A DNA stretch of 33,539 nt from Lachnospiraceae bacterium (GTDB taxonomy: Bacteria; Bacillota; Clostridia; Lachnospirales; Lachnospiraceae). Below are positions 7,076 through 15,831 of this stretch, piece by piece. The translations under genes were made by a program, and so were the position numbers. The notes under the pieces were generated by a model. The model was given only the letters and a program-made list of their open reading frames with translations, was not told where the DNA came from and did not search any database. Position 1 is the stretch's first letter; every line of letters starts with the position of its first letter. The DNA is taken from NCBI GenBank assembly GCA_009774345.1, contig VSNR01000018.1, forward strand, positions 1-33,539. Reading direction: 5' to 3'.

Positions 7076-8757
7076 TTTTTGTTCTCCTCTATGGTCTGGT
7101 TCATGCTTCCCGTCCGATATCCCTGTAGGTCGAATGTCACATAATGAAATCCATATGTCCTGAATGCTGCAATGATTTCCTCTCTGGTCTCCTCCTGCAT
7201 GATGTGTGCAAAAGCTTCCTTGGGAACTTCAATCCGCGCAAGTGTGCCATGAATCCGCACGCGCATCTGACGGAATCCTTTTTCCATCAAAAGTTCCTCT
7301 GCCTGCTCTACCATACGAAGTTTCTCTTTAGTGATTGTCTCCCCGTACACAAAGCGCGATGCAAGGCAGGCATACGACGGCTTTTCCCATGTAGGAAGTC
7401 CATATTCACGCGATAATTCCCGAATCTCCTGCTTGTACAGTCCGGCTTCCCTGAGCGGGCTTGGGATTCCCAGCTCTGCAATTGCCTGCATGCCGGGACG
7501 GTAATCCCCCAGATCATCCATGTTTGAGCCTTCTATGACATGCGCAATCCCATGCGCCCTAGCAATGTTCTGGATTTCTTCAAAAAGTGCCTTCTTGCAC
7601 CGGTAACAGCGGTCAGGCGGATTGTCTGCAAAGCCCTCAACGGCAAGCAAATCCGCTTCAAAACTGTAGAGTGCGATCTGTTCTTTCTGGCAAAATGCTT
7701 CTGCCTCTTCCCATTCTCTATTTGGAAAAACGATGGATTTTGCTGTGACTGCCACCGCCCGGCTGCCAAGTGCCTCTTTTGCTGCTTTCAACAAAAACGT
7801 GGAGTCCACCCCGCCTGAGAATGCCACTGCGACGCTGCCAAGCTCTTGCAGATGCCGCTTGAGACAGTCCAGCTTCTCCTTCGTTTTTTCCTGTATCGCC
7901 GGCTGATCATACGCGTCCAGAAAATGATGCCGCACGCCATCCTGTTTATAGGCGATGACCGTACTCAGATTTACATTTTCCACGCTTTTAAAGATATTGT
8001 TCTCAACAAAAGGATTGATCTGTCTTAGCTGCCGTATCAGTTGTTTGATCTCACGGCGCTTTGAGGTATTTTCCAGATCTCCCCGAAAAGTACTGTTTTC
8101 TGTAAATTTGCAGGCACATTGCAGAAAATGCAGGTTGTTGTAATCCCGCCACGCCTCGATGTGCTCCTCCCGGATCAGATACATCGGGCGAATCAGCTCC
8201 ATTCCTTCAAAATTCGTGCTGTGCAGCTTTGGCATCATGGTCTGCACCTGCGCCCCGTACAGCATTCCCATCAGGATTGTCTCGATCACATCATCATAGT
8301 GGTGTCCCAGTGCGATCTTATTGCAGCCCAGCTCCTTTGCCATGCTGTAGAGATGTCCACGCCGCATTCTGGCACACAGATAGCACGGTGAATTTTCGAT
8401 GTGGTATACGGAGTCAAAAATATCAGACTCAAAAATATTCAGCGGAATGTTCAGGCGCTTTGCGTTGTGCTCAATCAACTGTCTGTTCTCTGTCTTATAG
8501 CCGGGATCCATGACCAGAAACTTTACATCAAACTCAAATTTATTGTGCCGCTTGAGCTCCTGAAACAGTTTTGCCATCAGCATAGAATCCTTACCGCCTG
8601 AAATACAGACCGCAATCCGGTCCCCCTCCTGCACCAGATCATACTCACGTATTGCCTTTGTGAACCTGCACCAGAGATTCTTCCGGTACCGCTTGCGCAG
8701 ATCCTGCTCGATGTCGATGTAATTCTTTTCATTTTCTGATTCTGACATTTGTGTCAT
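7072..8757 (-). CDS. TtcA-like tRNA thiolation protein fused to LarE-like sulfur transferase
   Basis: One uninterrupted 561-aa frame holds two different PP-loop ATPases. Residues 1 to about 275 match the TtcA/TilS-like tRNA 2-thiocytidine family: PP-loop SGGKDS at 53-58, CYLC at 125-128, GHHYDDVIET at 151-160 and further cysteines at 214 and 216. These would be the CxxC...C ligands of a 4Fe-4S cluster. Residues from about 290 to 561 match LarE, which supplies sulfur for the nickel-pincer cofactor of lactate racemase: PP-loop SGGVDS at 314-319, RCYRCK with cysteines 384 and 387, and SYACLASRF with Cys464. Three cysteines mark the cluster-dependent type of LarE rather than the single-cysteine sacrificial type. 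No larA, larB or larC is in view. A promoter lies at 8839-8866. Confidence 0.9.
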   Translation of the reverse strand: MTQMSESENEKNYIDIEQDLRKRYRKNLWCRFTKAIREYDLVQEGDRIAVCISGGKDSMLMAKLFQELKRHNKFEFDVKFLVMDPGYKTENRQLIEHNAKRLNIPLNIFESDIFDSVYHIENSPCYLCARMRRGHLYSMAKELGCNKIALGHHYDDVIETILMGMLYGAQVQTMMPKLHSTNFEGMELIRPMYLIREEHIEAWRDYNNLHFLQCACKFTENSTFRGDLENTSKRREIKQLIRQLRQINPFVENNIFKSVENVNLSTVIAYKQDGVRHHFLDAYDQPAIQEKTKEKLDCLKRHLQELGSVAVAFSGGVDSTFLLKAAKEALGSRAVAVTAKSIVFPNREWEEAEAFCQKEQIALYSFEADLLAVEGFADNPPDRCYRCKKALFEEIQNIARAHGIAHVIEGSNMDDLGDYRPGMQAIAELGIPSPLREAGLYKQEIRELSREYGLPTWEKPSYACLASRFVYGETITKEKLRMVEQAEELLMEKGFRQMRVRIHGTLARIEVPKEAFAHIMQEETREEIIAAFRTYGFHYVTFDLQGYRTGSMNQTIEENKK

Positions 8758-8838
8758 ATTTTTGTATTCACTCCTTGCTGTATCTTATCTGCCAACCATC
8801 ACCGAATGCAGTGTATCAAAATAAAATTGAATACATTC

Positions 8839-8866
8839 ATTATATCAAATATCATTACTTTTTCAA
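8839..8866 (-). promoter_or_regulatory. sigma-A-type promoter for the ttcA-larE / tcdA operon
   Basis: On the minus strand TTGAAA (8866-8861) and a perfect TATAAT (8844-8839) are 16 nt apart. The untranslated leader would be about 75 nt, with AAGGAG 13 nt before the ATG at 8757. I see no riboswitch-like fold in that leader. Confidence 0.7.
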
Positions 8867-8921
8867 GTAATTCAAATAAAGACACAAATAATGAGAGCAG
8901 AAATCTTTAATTGAAAAGTAA

Positions 8922-8970
8922 GACCGATACCTTTTCCACACCATTACACACAGCGGAAAAAATATCGGTC
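8922..8970 (-). terminator. inverted repeat, probable terminator of the XRE gene
   Basis: The arms at 8922-8937 and 8955-8970 pair over 16 bp with two mismatches; the outer 8 bp, GACCGATA/TATCGGTC, are perfect. On the minus strand the stem is followed by TTACTTTTC, a weak T-run. It lies about 60 nt beyond the stop of the XRE gene and ahead of the next promoter. Confidence 0.45.
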
Positions 8971-9026
8971 CTGCCTCCGAACAATCCTCACAGTTTCACA
9001 CAATGACTCTGTCAAATCTGTAGATC

Positions 9027-9269
9027 TCAGTCAATCTCCTGCTCAAGATCCTGAAATAACCCGCAGTGGAAAAACTCATCCAAGGATATATTCAGCCCGT
9101 CACAGATCATCTTGATTGTGACGATTCCTGTATTCTTGCTGTTTCCCTTCATAATATTCTTGAGCGTTGAGGGCGGCATGCCGGCAACATATGCCAGCTG
9201 TGAGATCCGCATCTCCCTCTCTGTACATAACCCTTTGATTCTCATCACTACAGCTTCCTGTGTCTTCAA
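9027..9269 (-). CDS. XRE-family (Cro/CI-type) transcriptional regulator
   Basis: An 80-aa protein that is almost entirely a helix-turn-helix domain: MRISQLAYVAGMPPSTLKNI spans the HTH and TIKMICDGLNISLDEFF is the typical Cro/CI tail. It should bind DNA as a dimer. The start is the TTG at 9269, with GGGGTGAAG upstream. This keeps the N-terminal KTQEAV segment, which this small family normally has; an internal ATG at 9245 is the alternative. An inverted repeat brackets its probable promoter (9283-9343), which points to autoregulation. Its targets are otherwise unknown; the two MATE genes end just upstream on the same strand. Confidence 0.85.
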   Translation of the reverse strand: MKTQEAVVMRIKGLCTEREMRISQLAYVAGMPPSTLKNIMKGNSKNTGIVTIKMICDGLNISLDEFFHCGLFQDLEQEID

Positions 9270-9282
9270 TTCACTTCACCCC

Positions 9283-9343
9283 AATACGAAATTTGCAAAA
9301 CAACGGTATCTATTGTATTGTTCCATCTTACAAAATTCGTATT
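9283..9343. promoter_or_regulatory. inverted repeat around the XRE gene promoter, candidate operator
   Basis: AATACGAAATTTGCAA (9283-9298) and TTACAAAATTCGTATT (9328-9343) are reverse complements over 16 bp with two mismatches, 29 bp apart. A good -10, TACAAT on the minus strand (9317-9312), lies between them. The distal half falls on the -35 region, which itself is far from consensus. This is a normal layout for a repressor site. Confidence 0.45.
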
Positions 9344-9376
9344 CGGGCAGAGGGTCATATATGGTCTTTTTAAAAT

Positions 9377-10735
9377 TTATTTTGCTTGGGGGACCAAAAC
9401 TTTCCGCGCTGCCAGCGCAAAAGTCACTGCATGTACTGTGAGCGTGATCGTCCATGTGATCGGATAGGATAAATAGACGGTTGTCAGGTTGTGATACGCT
9501 GGTATCTGAAATACCGTGGCGATCCACAAAAGCCGCAGCCCGCATGCGCCCACCAGCGACACGATCATCGGGATGATAGAATATCCAATGCCCCGAAGCG
9601 CCCCCACCAGCACATCCATCACGCCGCACAGAGCATACACAGTACAGATGATTTTCAACCGCGCCATCCCCGCTGTGACCACCTCCGCACTCGGCGAGTA
9701 AATGCCAAGCAGGGACTCGCCAAAGAACACTGCCAGATTGCCGAGCACCACGCCTGTCACAATGACAAAAAGCTCTCCTGCAAACAGAATCTTATAAATG
9801 CGCTTGTACGCCCGCGCTCCATAGTTCTGACTGGTAAAGGATATCGTTGCCTGATGAAAGGCATTCATCGCCATATAGACAAAACCTTCGATATTTGCGG
9901 CGGCAGAGTTTCCAGCCACTGCAATATTGCCAAAGGAGTTGACCGCAGACTGAATCACGACATTGGACAGGGAAAAAACAGTCCCCTGAAATCCTGCCGG
10001 AAGTCCGATCTGCATAATTTTACCAAGTTTTTCCTTCGTGATGGAAAGTGCTTTCAGATCAAGATGAATGCCGCCCTGTTCTCTCACGAGACAGCGCACC
10101 ACCAGAAAGGCAGAAATCGTCTGCGAGATCACGGTCGCCATCGCCACACCTGCCACGCCCAGATGACAAATGATCACAAAAAACAAATTCAGCACAACAT
10201 TCACAATCCCGGCGCCAAGCAGATAATAGAGCGGCCTCTTGGTATCCCCGACAGCCCTCAGAATCGCACTGCCAAAGTTGTACACCATCATGGAAGCCAT
10301 TCCAAGGAAATAAATGCGCAGATACAGCACGGCAAGGTCCAGCACTTCCGGCGGCGCCTGCATCAGTTCCAGAAGCTTTGGCGCACCGATGAGCCCGACC
10401 ACTGTCAGCAGCAGCCCGCTGTACAGGCTCAGCAGCATGGAGGTATGTACGGTCTCCTTTAAATCGCGTTCTCTCTTCGCACCATAGTACTGCGCTGTCA
10501 GTACGTTACTCCCGACGGATAATCCCACAAACAGATTGGTGAGCAGATTGATGAGCGCCGTGTTCGACCCGACTGCCGCCAGCGCATTATCCCCGGCAAA
10601 ACGCCCCACCACCACAATATCTGCGGCGTTAAACAACAACTGCAAAATGCTTGAGCACATGAGCGGCAGCGCAAATAGAAGCATCTTGCCAAACACAGAA
10701 CCACTGCACATGTCAATCTCATACTTTTTGTTCAT
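9377..10735 (-). CDS. MATE family efflux transporter (first of a pair by coordinate)
   Basis: This 452-aa protein has the twelve hydrophobic segments and two-fold repeat of MatE exporters (NorM/DinF superfamily), which expel drugs or metabolites in exchange for Na+ or H+. The start of the first repeat, GKMLLFALPLMCSSILQLLFN, and AAVGSNTALINLL are typical. GGAGGGG lies 7 nt before the ATG. The gene starts 19 nt after the stop of the second MATE gene (10755-12128), so the two are cotranscribed. The pair is only distantly similar, so it could act as two separate pumps. Substrate cannot be told from sequence. Confidence 0.9.
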   Translation of the reverse strand: MNKKYEIDMCSGSVFGKMLLFALPLMCSSILQLLFNAADIVVVGRFAGDNALAAVGSNTALINLLTNLFVGLSVGSNVLTAQYYGAKRERDLKETVHTSMLLSLYSGLLLTVVGLIGAPKLLELMQAPPEVLDLAVLYLRIYFLGMASMMVYNFGSAILRAVGDTKRPLYYLLGAGIVNVVLNLFFVIICHLGVAGVAMATVISQTISAFLVVRCLVREQGGIHLDLKALSITKEKLGKIMQIGLPAGFQGTVFSLSNVVIQSAVNSFGNIAVAGNSAAANIEGFVYMAMNAFHQATISFTSQNYGARAYKRIYKILFAGELFVIVTGVVLGNLAVFFGESLLGIYSPSAEVVTAGMARLKIICTVYALCGVMDVLVGALRGIGYSIIPMIVSLVGACGLRLLWIATVFQIPAYHNLTTVYLSYPITWTITLTVHAVTFALAARKVLVPQAK

Positions 10736-10754
10736 GCAAACCCCTCCTCTTTTT

Positions 10755-12128
10755 CTACAGTTCCTTATGCCTTGGCTGCTGCATTCTGACCACCGGGCTT
10801 TTGAGTGTCATGACAACCAGCGGAATCACCATCAGAAACCAGATGACCGGCTCTGTCCAGATGATACCCCAGTATCCAAACAGCCGCACAAACACAAAGG
10901 TAAACACCAGTTTTCCCACAAGCTCAATAAAACTGGACAAAATAGGGGTTCTGTAGTCCCCAAATCCCTGCATACAGTTTCGCAGAATCACGATAAACAG
11001 GCACACCAGCAAAAAGGACATATCCACCTTTAGATAAAGTGTTCCCCAGTAAAGAATCTCCTCATTCTCAGAACTCGTGATAAAGCGGATCAAATACGAT
11101 GAAACCGTATGTGCAAGCACAAAGACAATCCCGTCCCACACAGCGCCCAGAATCAATACGCTTTTCATTCCCTGACGAATCCTATCATATCTGCCTGCAC
11201 CGTAATTTTGTCCGCAGTACGTTGCCATGGAGGAGCCAAGCACACTCACGGGCAGCCCCCAGATTTCAAATACCTTGCGCGCTGCGGTATGCGCCACGAT
11301 GATATTTGTCCCAAGCTGGTTGATGCCGCTTTGAAGCACCAGCGACCCGAAATTCACAAGACTTGACATCAGTCCCATAGAAAGACCACTTTTATATAAG
11401 GAAAGCACCTGACCTCTTGAGAGTGCAAAATGCGCTCTGGAAAGATGCAGTACCGGAAATCCCTGACGAATCCGAATCAGGCAGAGCACGACCGACAGCA
11501 TCTGTGAGACGAGTGTCGCCACCGCAGCGCCGCTCACGCCCATATGAAAAACCAGAATAAACACATAATCCAGCACAACATTTGTCACTGCCGCAATCAC
11601 TAGAAAAACAAGCGGCGTAATCGAATCGCCAATCGCGCGGAGTGTGTTGGCGCAGAGATTGTACGCCAGCGTGACAAACATCCCCCACACCAAGAGCGTA
11701 ATATACGACAACGCCATCTCAAGCTGTTGCTGCGGCACGTGAAGCAGCCGCAAAACCGGCTGGATAAAAATAGCAATTCCCGTGATGAGAACGGCTGCTG
11801 TCAGAAATCCCAGCACAATCGCCCCCGCCACATTTTCTTTTAGCCTGCGCTCGTCACCGCTCCCATAATACTGTGCTGTCAGCACACTAAATCCAAGACT
11901 CAGCCCATTAAAAAATCCCGTGAGCAGCGTGTACAATATAGACACACTGCCCACTGCTGCCAGTGCTGTCTCCCCCAGAATCCTGCCCACAATTTTCGTA
12001 TCGACAAGGCTGTAGCCAATCTGAAACAGATTGCCCAGAAACACAGGAATGGCAAACAGCAAAATAAGCTTCACCGGTCTGCCTTCCGTGAGATTTAATG
12101 CAGTTTTAGATGTCTTCATTGATTTCAC
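10755..12128 (-). CDS. MATE family efflux transporter (second of a pair by coordinate)
   Basis: A 457-aa MatE exporter with twelve predicted membrane segments. Family signs are PVKLILLFAIPVFLGNLFQ at the N terminus, AAVGSVSILYTLLTGFFNG, and the repeat of this pattern in the second half. I keep the GTG at 12128 because it overlaps the TGA of the RsmF-like gene as GTGA, which suggests coupled translation; an ATG at 12119 is the alternative, and AGGA lies upstream of both. It should sit in the cytoplasmic membrane and use an ion gradient to export small molecules. Confidence 0.9.
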   Translation of the reverse strand: MKSMKTSKTALNLTEGRPVKLILLFAIPVFLGNLFQIGYSLVDTKIVGRILGETALAAVGSVSILYTLLTGFFNGLSLGFSVLTAQYYGSGDERRLKENVAGAIVLGFLTAAVLITGIAIFIQPVLRLLHVPQQQLEMALSYITLLVWGMFVTLAYNLCANTLRAIGDSITPLVFLVIAAVTNVVLDYVFILVFHMGVSGAAVATLVSQMLSVVLCLIRIRQGFPVLHLSRAHFALSRGQVLSLYKSGLSMGLMSSLVNFGSLVLQSGINQLGTNIIVAHTAARKVFEIWGLPVSVLGSSMATYCGQNYGAGRYDRIRQGMKSVLILGAVWDGIVFVLAHTVSSYLIRFITSSENEEILYWGTLYLKVDMSFLLVCLFIVILRNCMQGFGDYRTPILSSFIELVGKLVFTFVFVRLFGYWGIIWTEPVIWFLMVIPLVVMTLKSPVVRMQQPRHKEL

Positions 12129-13585
12129 ACTTTCCTAAGTCCTTTTGGATAATGGTTTTTCAGAACCTGACCGGCAAGCTTTCCCCAGCCGATGCTGTAC
12201 CCTTTGTAGGTCATCAGATACCAGCCTTTCTCCCCGTCATGCTGCAAAGTCATACCGCCCAGATAAGCCCTCGCGCGCTCCTCTGTCTCAAGCTCAACAA
12301 AATGCCTTACATCCTCTTTTCTGAGGGCGAGCGCCAGTGCGTGAGACGGTTCAAAACGGTTTTTTTTGAGCGTGCCAAGGTGCAGCCCTGCGCGCAAAAC
12401 CTTCAGTTTGCTGACGGACGGCATCCGCTCCGGCATCAGATAAAGCTGTTCTCCGAACTTTAACAGACGCTCCTTGGCATTTTCCAGCAGATCTATCTGC
12501 AAGGATTCCTGCTGAAACTGCAAAAATTCTTTGACCTCTTTGACCTGAATCCCCTTTTGCAGACCGTTTACAGGAAATGCCTGATATCCTTTGGGCACCT
12601 CTCCCTGCTTCTGCAATACAGCCAGATAATGCCCCTCTCCCTGTACCAGATGCGGGAACAGACGTATCGTATGCCGGATGCTGTCCTGCCTGTCCGCATC
12701 CATTCTGACACTGCTGTCACATTCCGCGTCCTGCCCTGCTGCCCTGCCCGCTCCATAATACGCCCACGCTGGAACGCCTGCTGACATCCCATCCTGCTTT
12801 TGCACTTCCAATATCTGGTATTCCGAATGGCCTTCCAGAAACCGCGCAATGCTCCCCTCATTCTCTGCCGGCGCAAACGTACAGGTCGAATACACCAGCC
12901 GTCCGCCCGGGCGCAGCATCCTGTCCGCACAGTCGAGAATCTGATCTTGTCTGTCTGCACAGAGCTGCACATTCGCAGGGCTCCACTCGCCGCACGCCTC
13001 CTCATTTTTCCGAAACATTCCCTCTCCTGAACAGGGCGCATCGACCAGAATACGGTCAAAATAACCTTCAAACACCTCTGCCAGACGCTGTGGTGTCTCA
13101 CTGGTGACAAGAGCATTGCGGATTCCCATACGCTCGACGTTCTCCGAGAGAATTTTAGCCCGTGCCGGGTGAATCTCATTGCAGACGAGAATCCCCTGAT
13201 TGTTCATATCACAGGCAGTTTGTGTCGTCTTTCCGCCCGGCGCCGCGCACAAGTCAAGGACACGTTCCCCCGGCGCTGCTTCTAAGTAAGCCGCAGGCGC
13301 CATCGCACTAGGCTCCTGTATATAGTACACCCCAGCCTCGTGAAACGGATGCTTCCCGGGCGCACAGCAGTCACTCTCCGTATAATACAACCCGTTTTTC
13401 TCCCACAAAACCTCTCTCAAACTGCCAAAAGGCGCCTTTTCCAAAAATTCCTCTTTTGTGCCTTTTAGTACATTCACCCGCAGCGCCTGCACTTTTTCAT
13501 TCTCATAACTATGCAGGAAAGCAGGATACGCCTCCCTTAGCATATCCTGCATCCTGCACAGAAACTCCTGTGGCAACTGTCTCAT
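12125..13585 (-). CDS. RsmF-like 16S rRNA (cytosine-C5) methyltransferase
   Basis: This 486-aa protein belongs to the RsmB/NOP/NSUN m5C RNA methyltransferases. SAM motif I is DLCAAPGGKT at 111-120, motif IV DAPCSGEGM at 182-190 with Cys185, and motif VI YSTCTF with Cys235. These two cysteines are the release and nucleophile cysteines of the family. The extra 200-residue C-terminal part fits RsmF/YebU, whose tail ends in a PUA-like domain, rather than RsmB. I start at ATG 13585 because GGAGGAAGGGAG lies just before it; ATG 13603 is less well placed. It follows argC after 48 nt. Confidence 0.88.
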   Translation of the reverse strand: MRQLPQEFLCRMQDMLREAYPAFLHSYENEKVQALRVNVLKGTKEEFLEKAPFGSLREVLWEKNGLYYTESDCCAPGKHPFHEAGVYYIQEPSAMAPAAYLEAAPGERVLDLCAAPGGKTTQTACDMNNQGILVCNEIHPARAKILSENVERMGIRNALVTSETPQRLAEVFEGYFDRILVDAPCSGEGMFRKNEEACGEWSPANVQLCADRQDQILDCADRMLRPGGRLVYSTCTFAPAENEGSIARFLEGHSEYQILEVQKQDGMSAGVPAWAYYGAGRAAGQDAECDSSVRMDADRQDSIRHTIRLFPHLVQGEGHYLAVLQKQGEVPKGYQAFPVNGLQKGIQVKEVKEFLQFQQESLQIDLLENAKERLLKFGEQLYLMPERMPSVSKLKVLRAGLHLGTLKKNRFEPSHALALALRKEDVRHFVELETEERARAYLGGMTLQHDGEKGWYLMTYKGYSIGWGKLAGQVLKNHYPKGLRKV

Positions 13586-13633
13586 ATGACTCCCTTCCTC
13601 CATGCCGCCAGCCAGCCTCTGTAGCGCCTGTTT

Positions 13634-14578
13634 TTATAATACCAGCCCTTTGCTTTCATCACAGCCAAGAATAATATTGAGACACTGCACCGCCGCACCC
13701 GATGCCCCTTTTCCAAGGTTGTCAAAGCGCGTGCTCACAAGCAGCCTGTCCTCATTTCCCGTCACATAGAGCTCGATGCCGTCCCAGCCAGCGCATGTAT
13801 TGCCAGCCAGAAAACCATTGTAGTCCGCCTCCTTGCCAAACGGCATCACCTTCACAAACGGCTCGCCCTCAAAATACTTTGCAAACATTCCATGCACCCG
13901 CTCTGGTGACGGCTTATCCTTTAACAAGTCCGTGTAAAATTGCAGCGTCACCACCATGCCGCTGTAATAATCACAAATAATGGGCGAGAACAGCGGCGTT
14001 TTCAAAAGCCCTGTGACTGCCTGCATCTCTTTTAAATGTTTGTGGTTCTGATTCAGCGCATACTCCCGCGGCGCGTCAAGCTCTTTGTCACGCGTGTCCG
14101 CCTCATACACTGCGATCGTTTTCTTGCCTGCCCCGCTGTAGCCTGACATGGCAAATGCCGCGACCGGATAGTCCTTTGGCAAGATTTCCTTCGCAATCAT
14201 CGGATAGGCAGCCGTGATAAATCCCGTCGCATAGCAGCCCGGCACTGCGATGCGCTTCCCCGTCCTAATCGCGTCGCGGTGCGCCTTGGAAAGCTCCGGG
14301 TAGCCATACGCCCAGCCCGGCTCTGTGCGGTGCGCCGTCGAGGTGTCAATGATAATGGTATCGTCATTCTCGACCATCGCCACCGCCTCCCGCGCCGCCG
14401 CATCCGGCAGACACAGGAAGGTAATGTCCGACGCATTGATATATTTCTTAATTTCCACTGGGTCCTTTCGCAGCGCGGAAGGAATCTTTAGGATTTCTAT
14501 ATCCTCTCTTTCCTCAAACCGCTCAAAAATGCGAAGCCCCGTTGTTCCCTCACTTCCATCAATAAAAACTTTTTTCAT
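13634..14578 (-). CDS. argC: N-acetyl-gamma-glutamyl-phosphate reductase, uncommon (type 2) form
   Basis: ArgC reduces N-acetylglutamyl phosphate to the semialdehyde with NADPH, the third step of ornithine synthesis. The 314-aa protein has the nucleotide-binding GSEGTTG at 8-14, SDITFLCLPDAAAREA, and the catalytic cysteine in VPGCYATGF (Cys115). The short length and the sequence around the cysteine match the uncommon form (TIGR01851) rather than the common 345-aa ArgC. I start at ATG 14578, preceded by AGAGGG at a good distance; the upstream ATG 14623 lies at the predicted transcription start. It is the first gene after the promoter at 14629-14657 and stands about 13 kb from argJ, argB and argD. 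Confidence 0.93.
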   Translation of the reverse strand: MKKVFIDGSEGTTGLRIFERFEEREDIEILKIPSALRKDPVEIKKYINASDITFLCLPDAAAREAVAMVENDDTIIIDTSTAHRTEPGWAYGYPELSKAHRDAIRTGKRIAVPGCYATGFITAAYPMIAKEILPKDYPVAAFAMSGYSGAGKKTIAVYEADTRDKELDAPREYALNQNHKHLKEMQAVTGLLKTPLFSPIICDYYSGMVVTLQFYTDLLKDKPSPERVHGMFAKYFEGEPFVKVMPFGKEADYNGFLAGNTCAGWDGIELYVTGNEDRLLVSTRFDNLGKGASGAAVQCLNIILGCDESKGLVL

Positions 14579-14628
14579 TCGAATAGCCCTCTTTTCATAA
14601 CTTGGATTCTCTGTCTTCTTCATAACCT

Positions 14629-14657
14629 ATCATAAGGCGATTAAGAGTAAATGTCAA
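14629..14657 (-). promoter_or_regulatory. near-consensus promoter for the argC operon
   Basis: On the minus strand a perfect TTGACA (14657-14652) is followed after 17 nt by TATGAT (14634-14629). It overlaps the end of the MFS gene and would give a 5' leader of about 45 nt. The operon it starts holds argC, the RsmF-like gene and both MATE genes. I see no clear arginine-repressor box. Confidence 0.8.
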
Positions 14658-15831
14658 TACAACACCAAATACCCATAAACCCAAGCAGTACGCCCCCGGT
14701 TCCCACAAGAACAGCCGTCAGTCCCCACACGTCTGCCAAAAATCCGGCGAGCGGAAACAGCAGTATCATTCCGATAGAAAAAAACATGCTGTTCACAGAG
14801 ATGAGCGTCGCGCGCTGTGCTGACGGAATCAGGCTGTTGAGCTGTTCTGACTGGACCGGGTACAATACGGAATTAAAAAAGCTGGCTGCCGCAAACGCCG
14901 CGATAGACAAATACAGACGCTGCACTCCATAGATCAAAAATGCCGCCGCGATCACGCACGCCCCAATCTGGGCCGTCTTCGTTCCAAGCGCCGCATAAAT
15001 CCGCACGCTCATCACCGCCCCGATGCAGGAAACACCGCCCACCACCAGCAAAATCAGGCTGATCTGAATCTTATTATATCCCAATTCATAATAATACTGC
15101 TGGCTGTAAAAAAACAGCATGGTCTCCGACGCAAAAATAACCGCGTAATAGCTGATCAGCTTCAAAATCCGGCGGTCTGAACGCAGAATTTCATAACACG
15201 TCCGAAAATGCGCCGCCACGACTTCCCGGATGGAGCGTGGTCTGCTTTGCTCCTCGGCATACGGCGCTTCCACCATCAAAAGCACCGGCATCAATGCGAG
15301 CACTGCAATCACCAGACAGGCGCTGTAACACCAAACATAGGAAAACTCCGCAAGAATACCGCCCGCAACGGTCGCAATGCCCTGTGACACTTCGATCAGC
15401 ATATTCAGCCTGCCGCATACGCGCATATAGTGCGCTTCCTGTCCGGCGGCTTTCATGCTGTCATAGACAAGCGCCTCCTCCGAGCCTGAATTCAGATTGT
15501 TGCCCAGCGCCTGCACCACAAAGCTCAGTGCGAAAAACCAAAAGCTCCGCGCAAAAAGCATAATCACACAAGAAATGGCAATACAGAGCCTGCTTAAAAC
15601 CATGCTCCTTTTCCTGCCAAGCAAATCCGCGACTGCACCCGACGGGATTTCAAACAAAATGCTCGTCGCGTGATACATCCCCTCGACAAGCCCAATCTGC
15701 GCCAGATTCAACCCACAGTACGCAAGATAGAGCACCCAGACAGCGCTCTGCATATTTAAGTTTGCAATAAATGTGCCGATGTAATCGAATGGTATATTTT
15801 TGAGATATCTGTTATCCTTTTTAAAATTCAT
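14641..15831 (-). CDS. MFS transporter
   Basis: A 396-aa major facilitator with about twelve hydrophobic segments. The loop between segments 2 and 3 carries the family's motif A as GAVADLLGRKRSM. It resembles drug/H+ antiporters, but the substrate cannot be told. I start at ATG 15831, which has GGAGG 8 nt upstream; the frame upstream of it (to 15858) lacks a site. The leader in front is unusual: a near-consensus promoter at 16074-16101, a 31-codon ORF, a terminator-like hairpin and a segment complementary to this gene's ribosome binding site. This suggests expression controlled by attenuation, as for several antibiotic-exporter genes. Confidence 0.88.
   Translation of the reverse strand: MNFKKDNRYLKNIPFDYIGTFIANLNMQSAVWVLYLAYCGLNLAQIGLVEGMYHATSILFEIPSGAVADLLGRKRSMVLSRLCIAISCVIMLFARSFWFFALSFVVQALGNNLNSGSEEALVYDSMKAAGQEAHYMRVCGRLNMLIEVSQGIATVAGGILAEFSYVWCYSACLVIAVLALMPVLLMVEAPYAEEQSRPRSIREVVAAHFRTCYEILRSDRRILKLISYYAVIFASETMLFFYSQQYYYELGYNKIQISLILLVVGGVSCIGAVMSVRIYAALGTKTAQIGACVIAAAFLIYGVQRLYLSIAAFAAASFFNSVLYPVQSEQLNSLIPSAQRATLISVNSMFFSIGMILLFPLAGFLADVWGLTAVLVGTGGVLLGFMGIWCCIDIYS

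Noticed and set aside
9491..10462. Long plus-strand open frame (323 codons)
   Set aside because: It is antisense to a clear MATE gene, has histidine- and glutamine-rich composition typical of a reverse frame, and no start signal.
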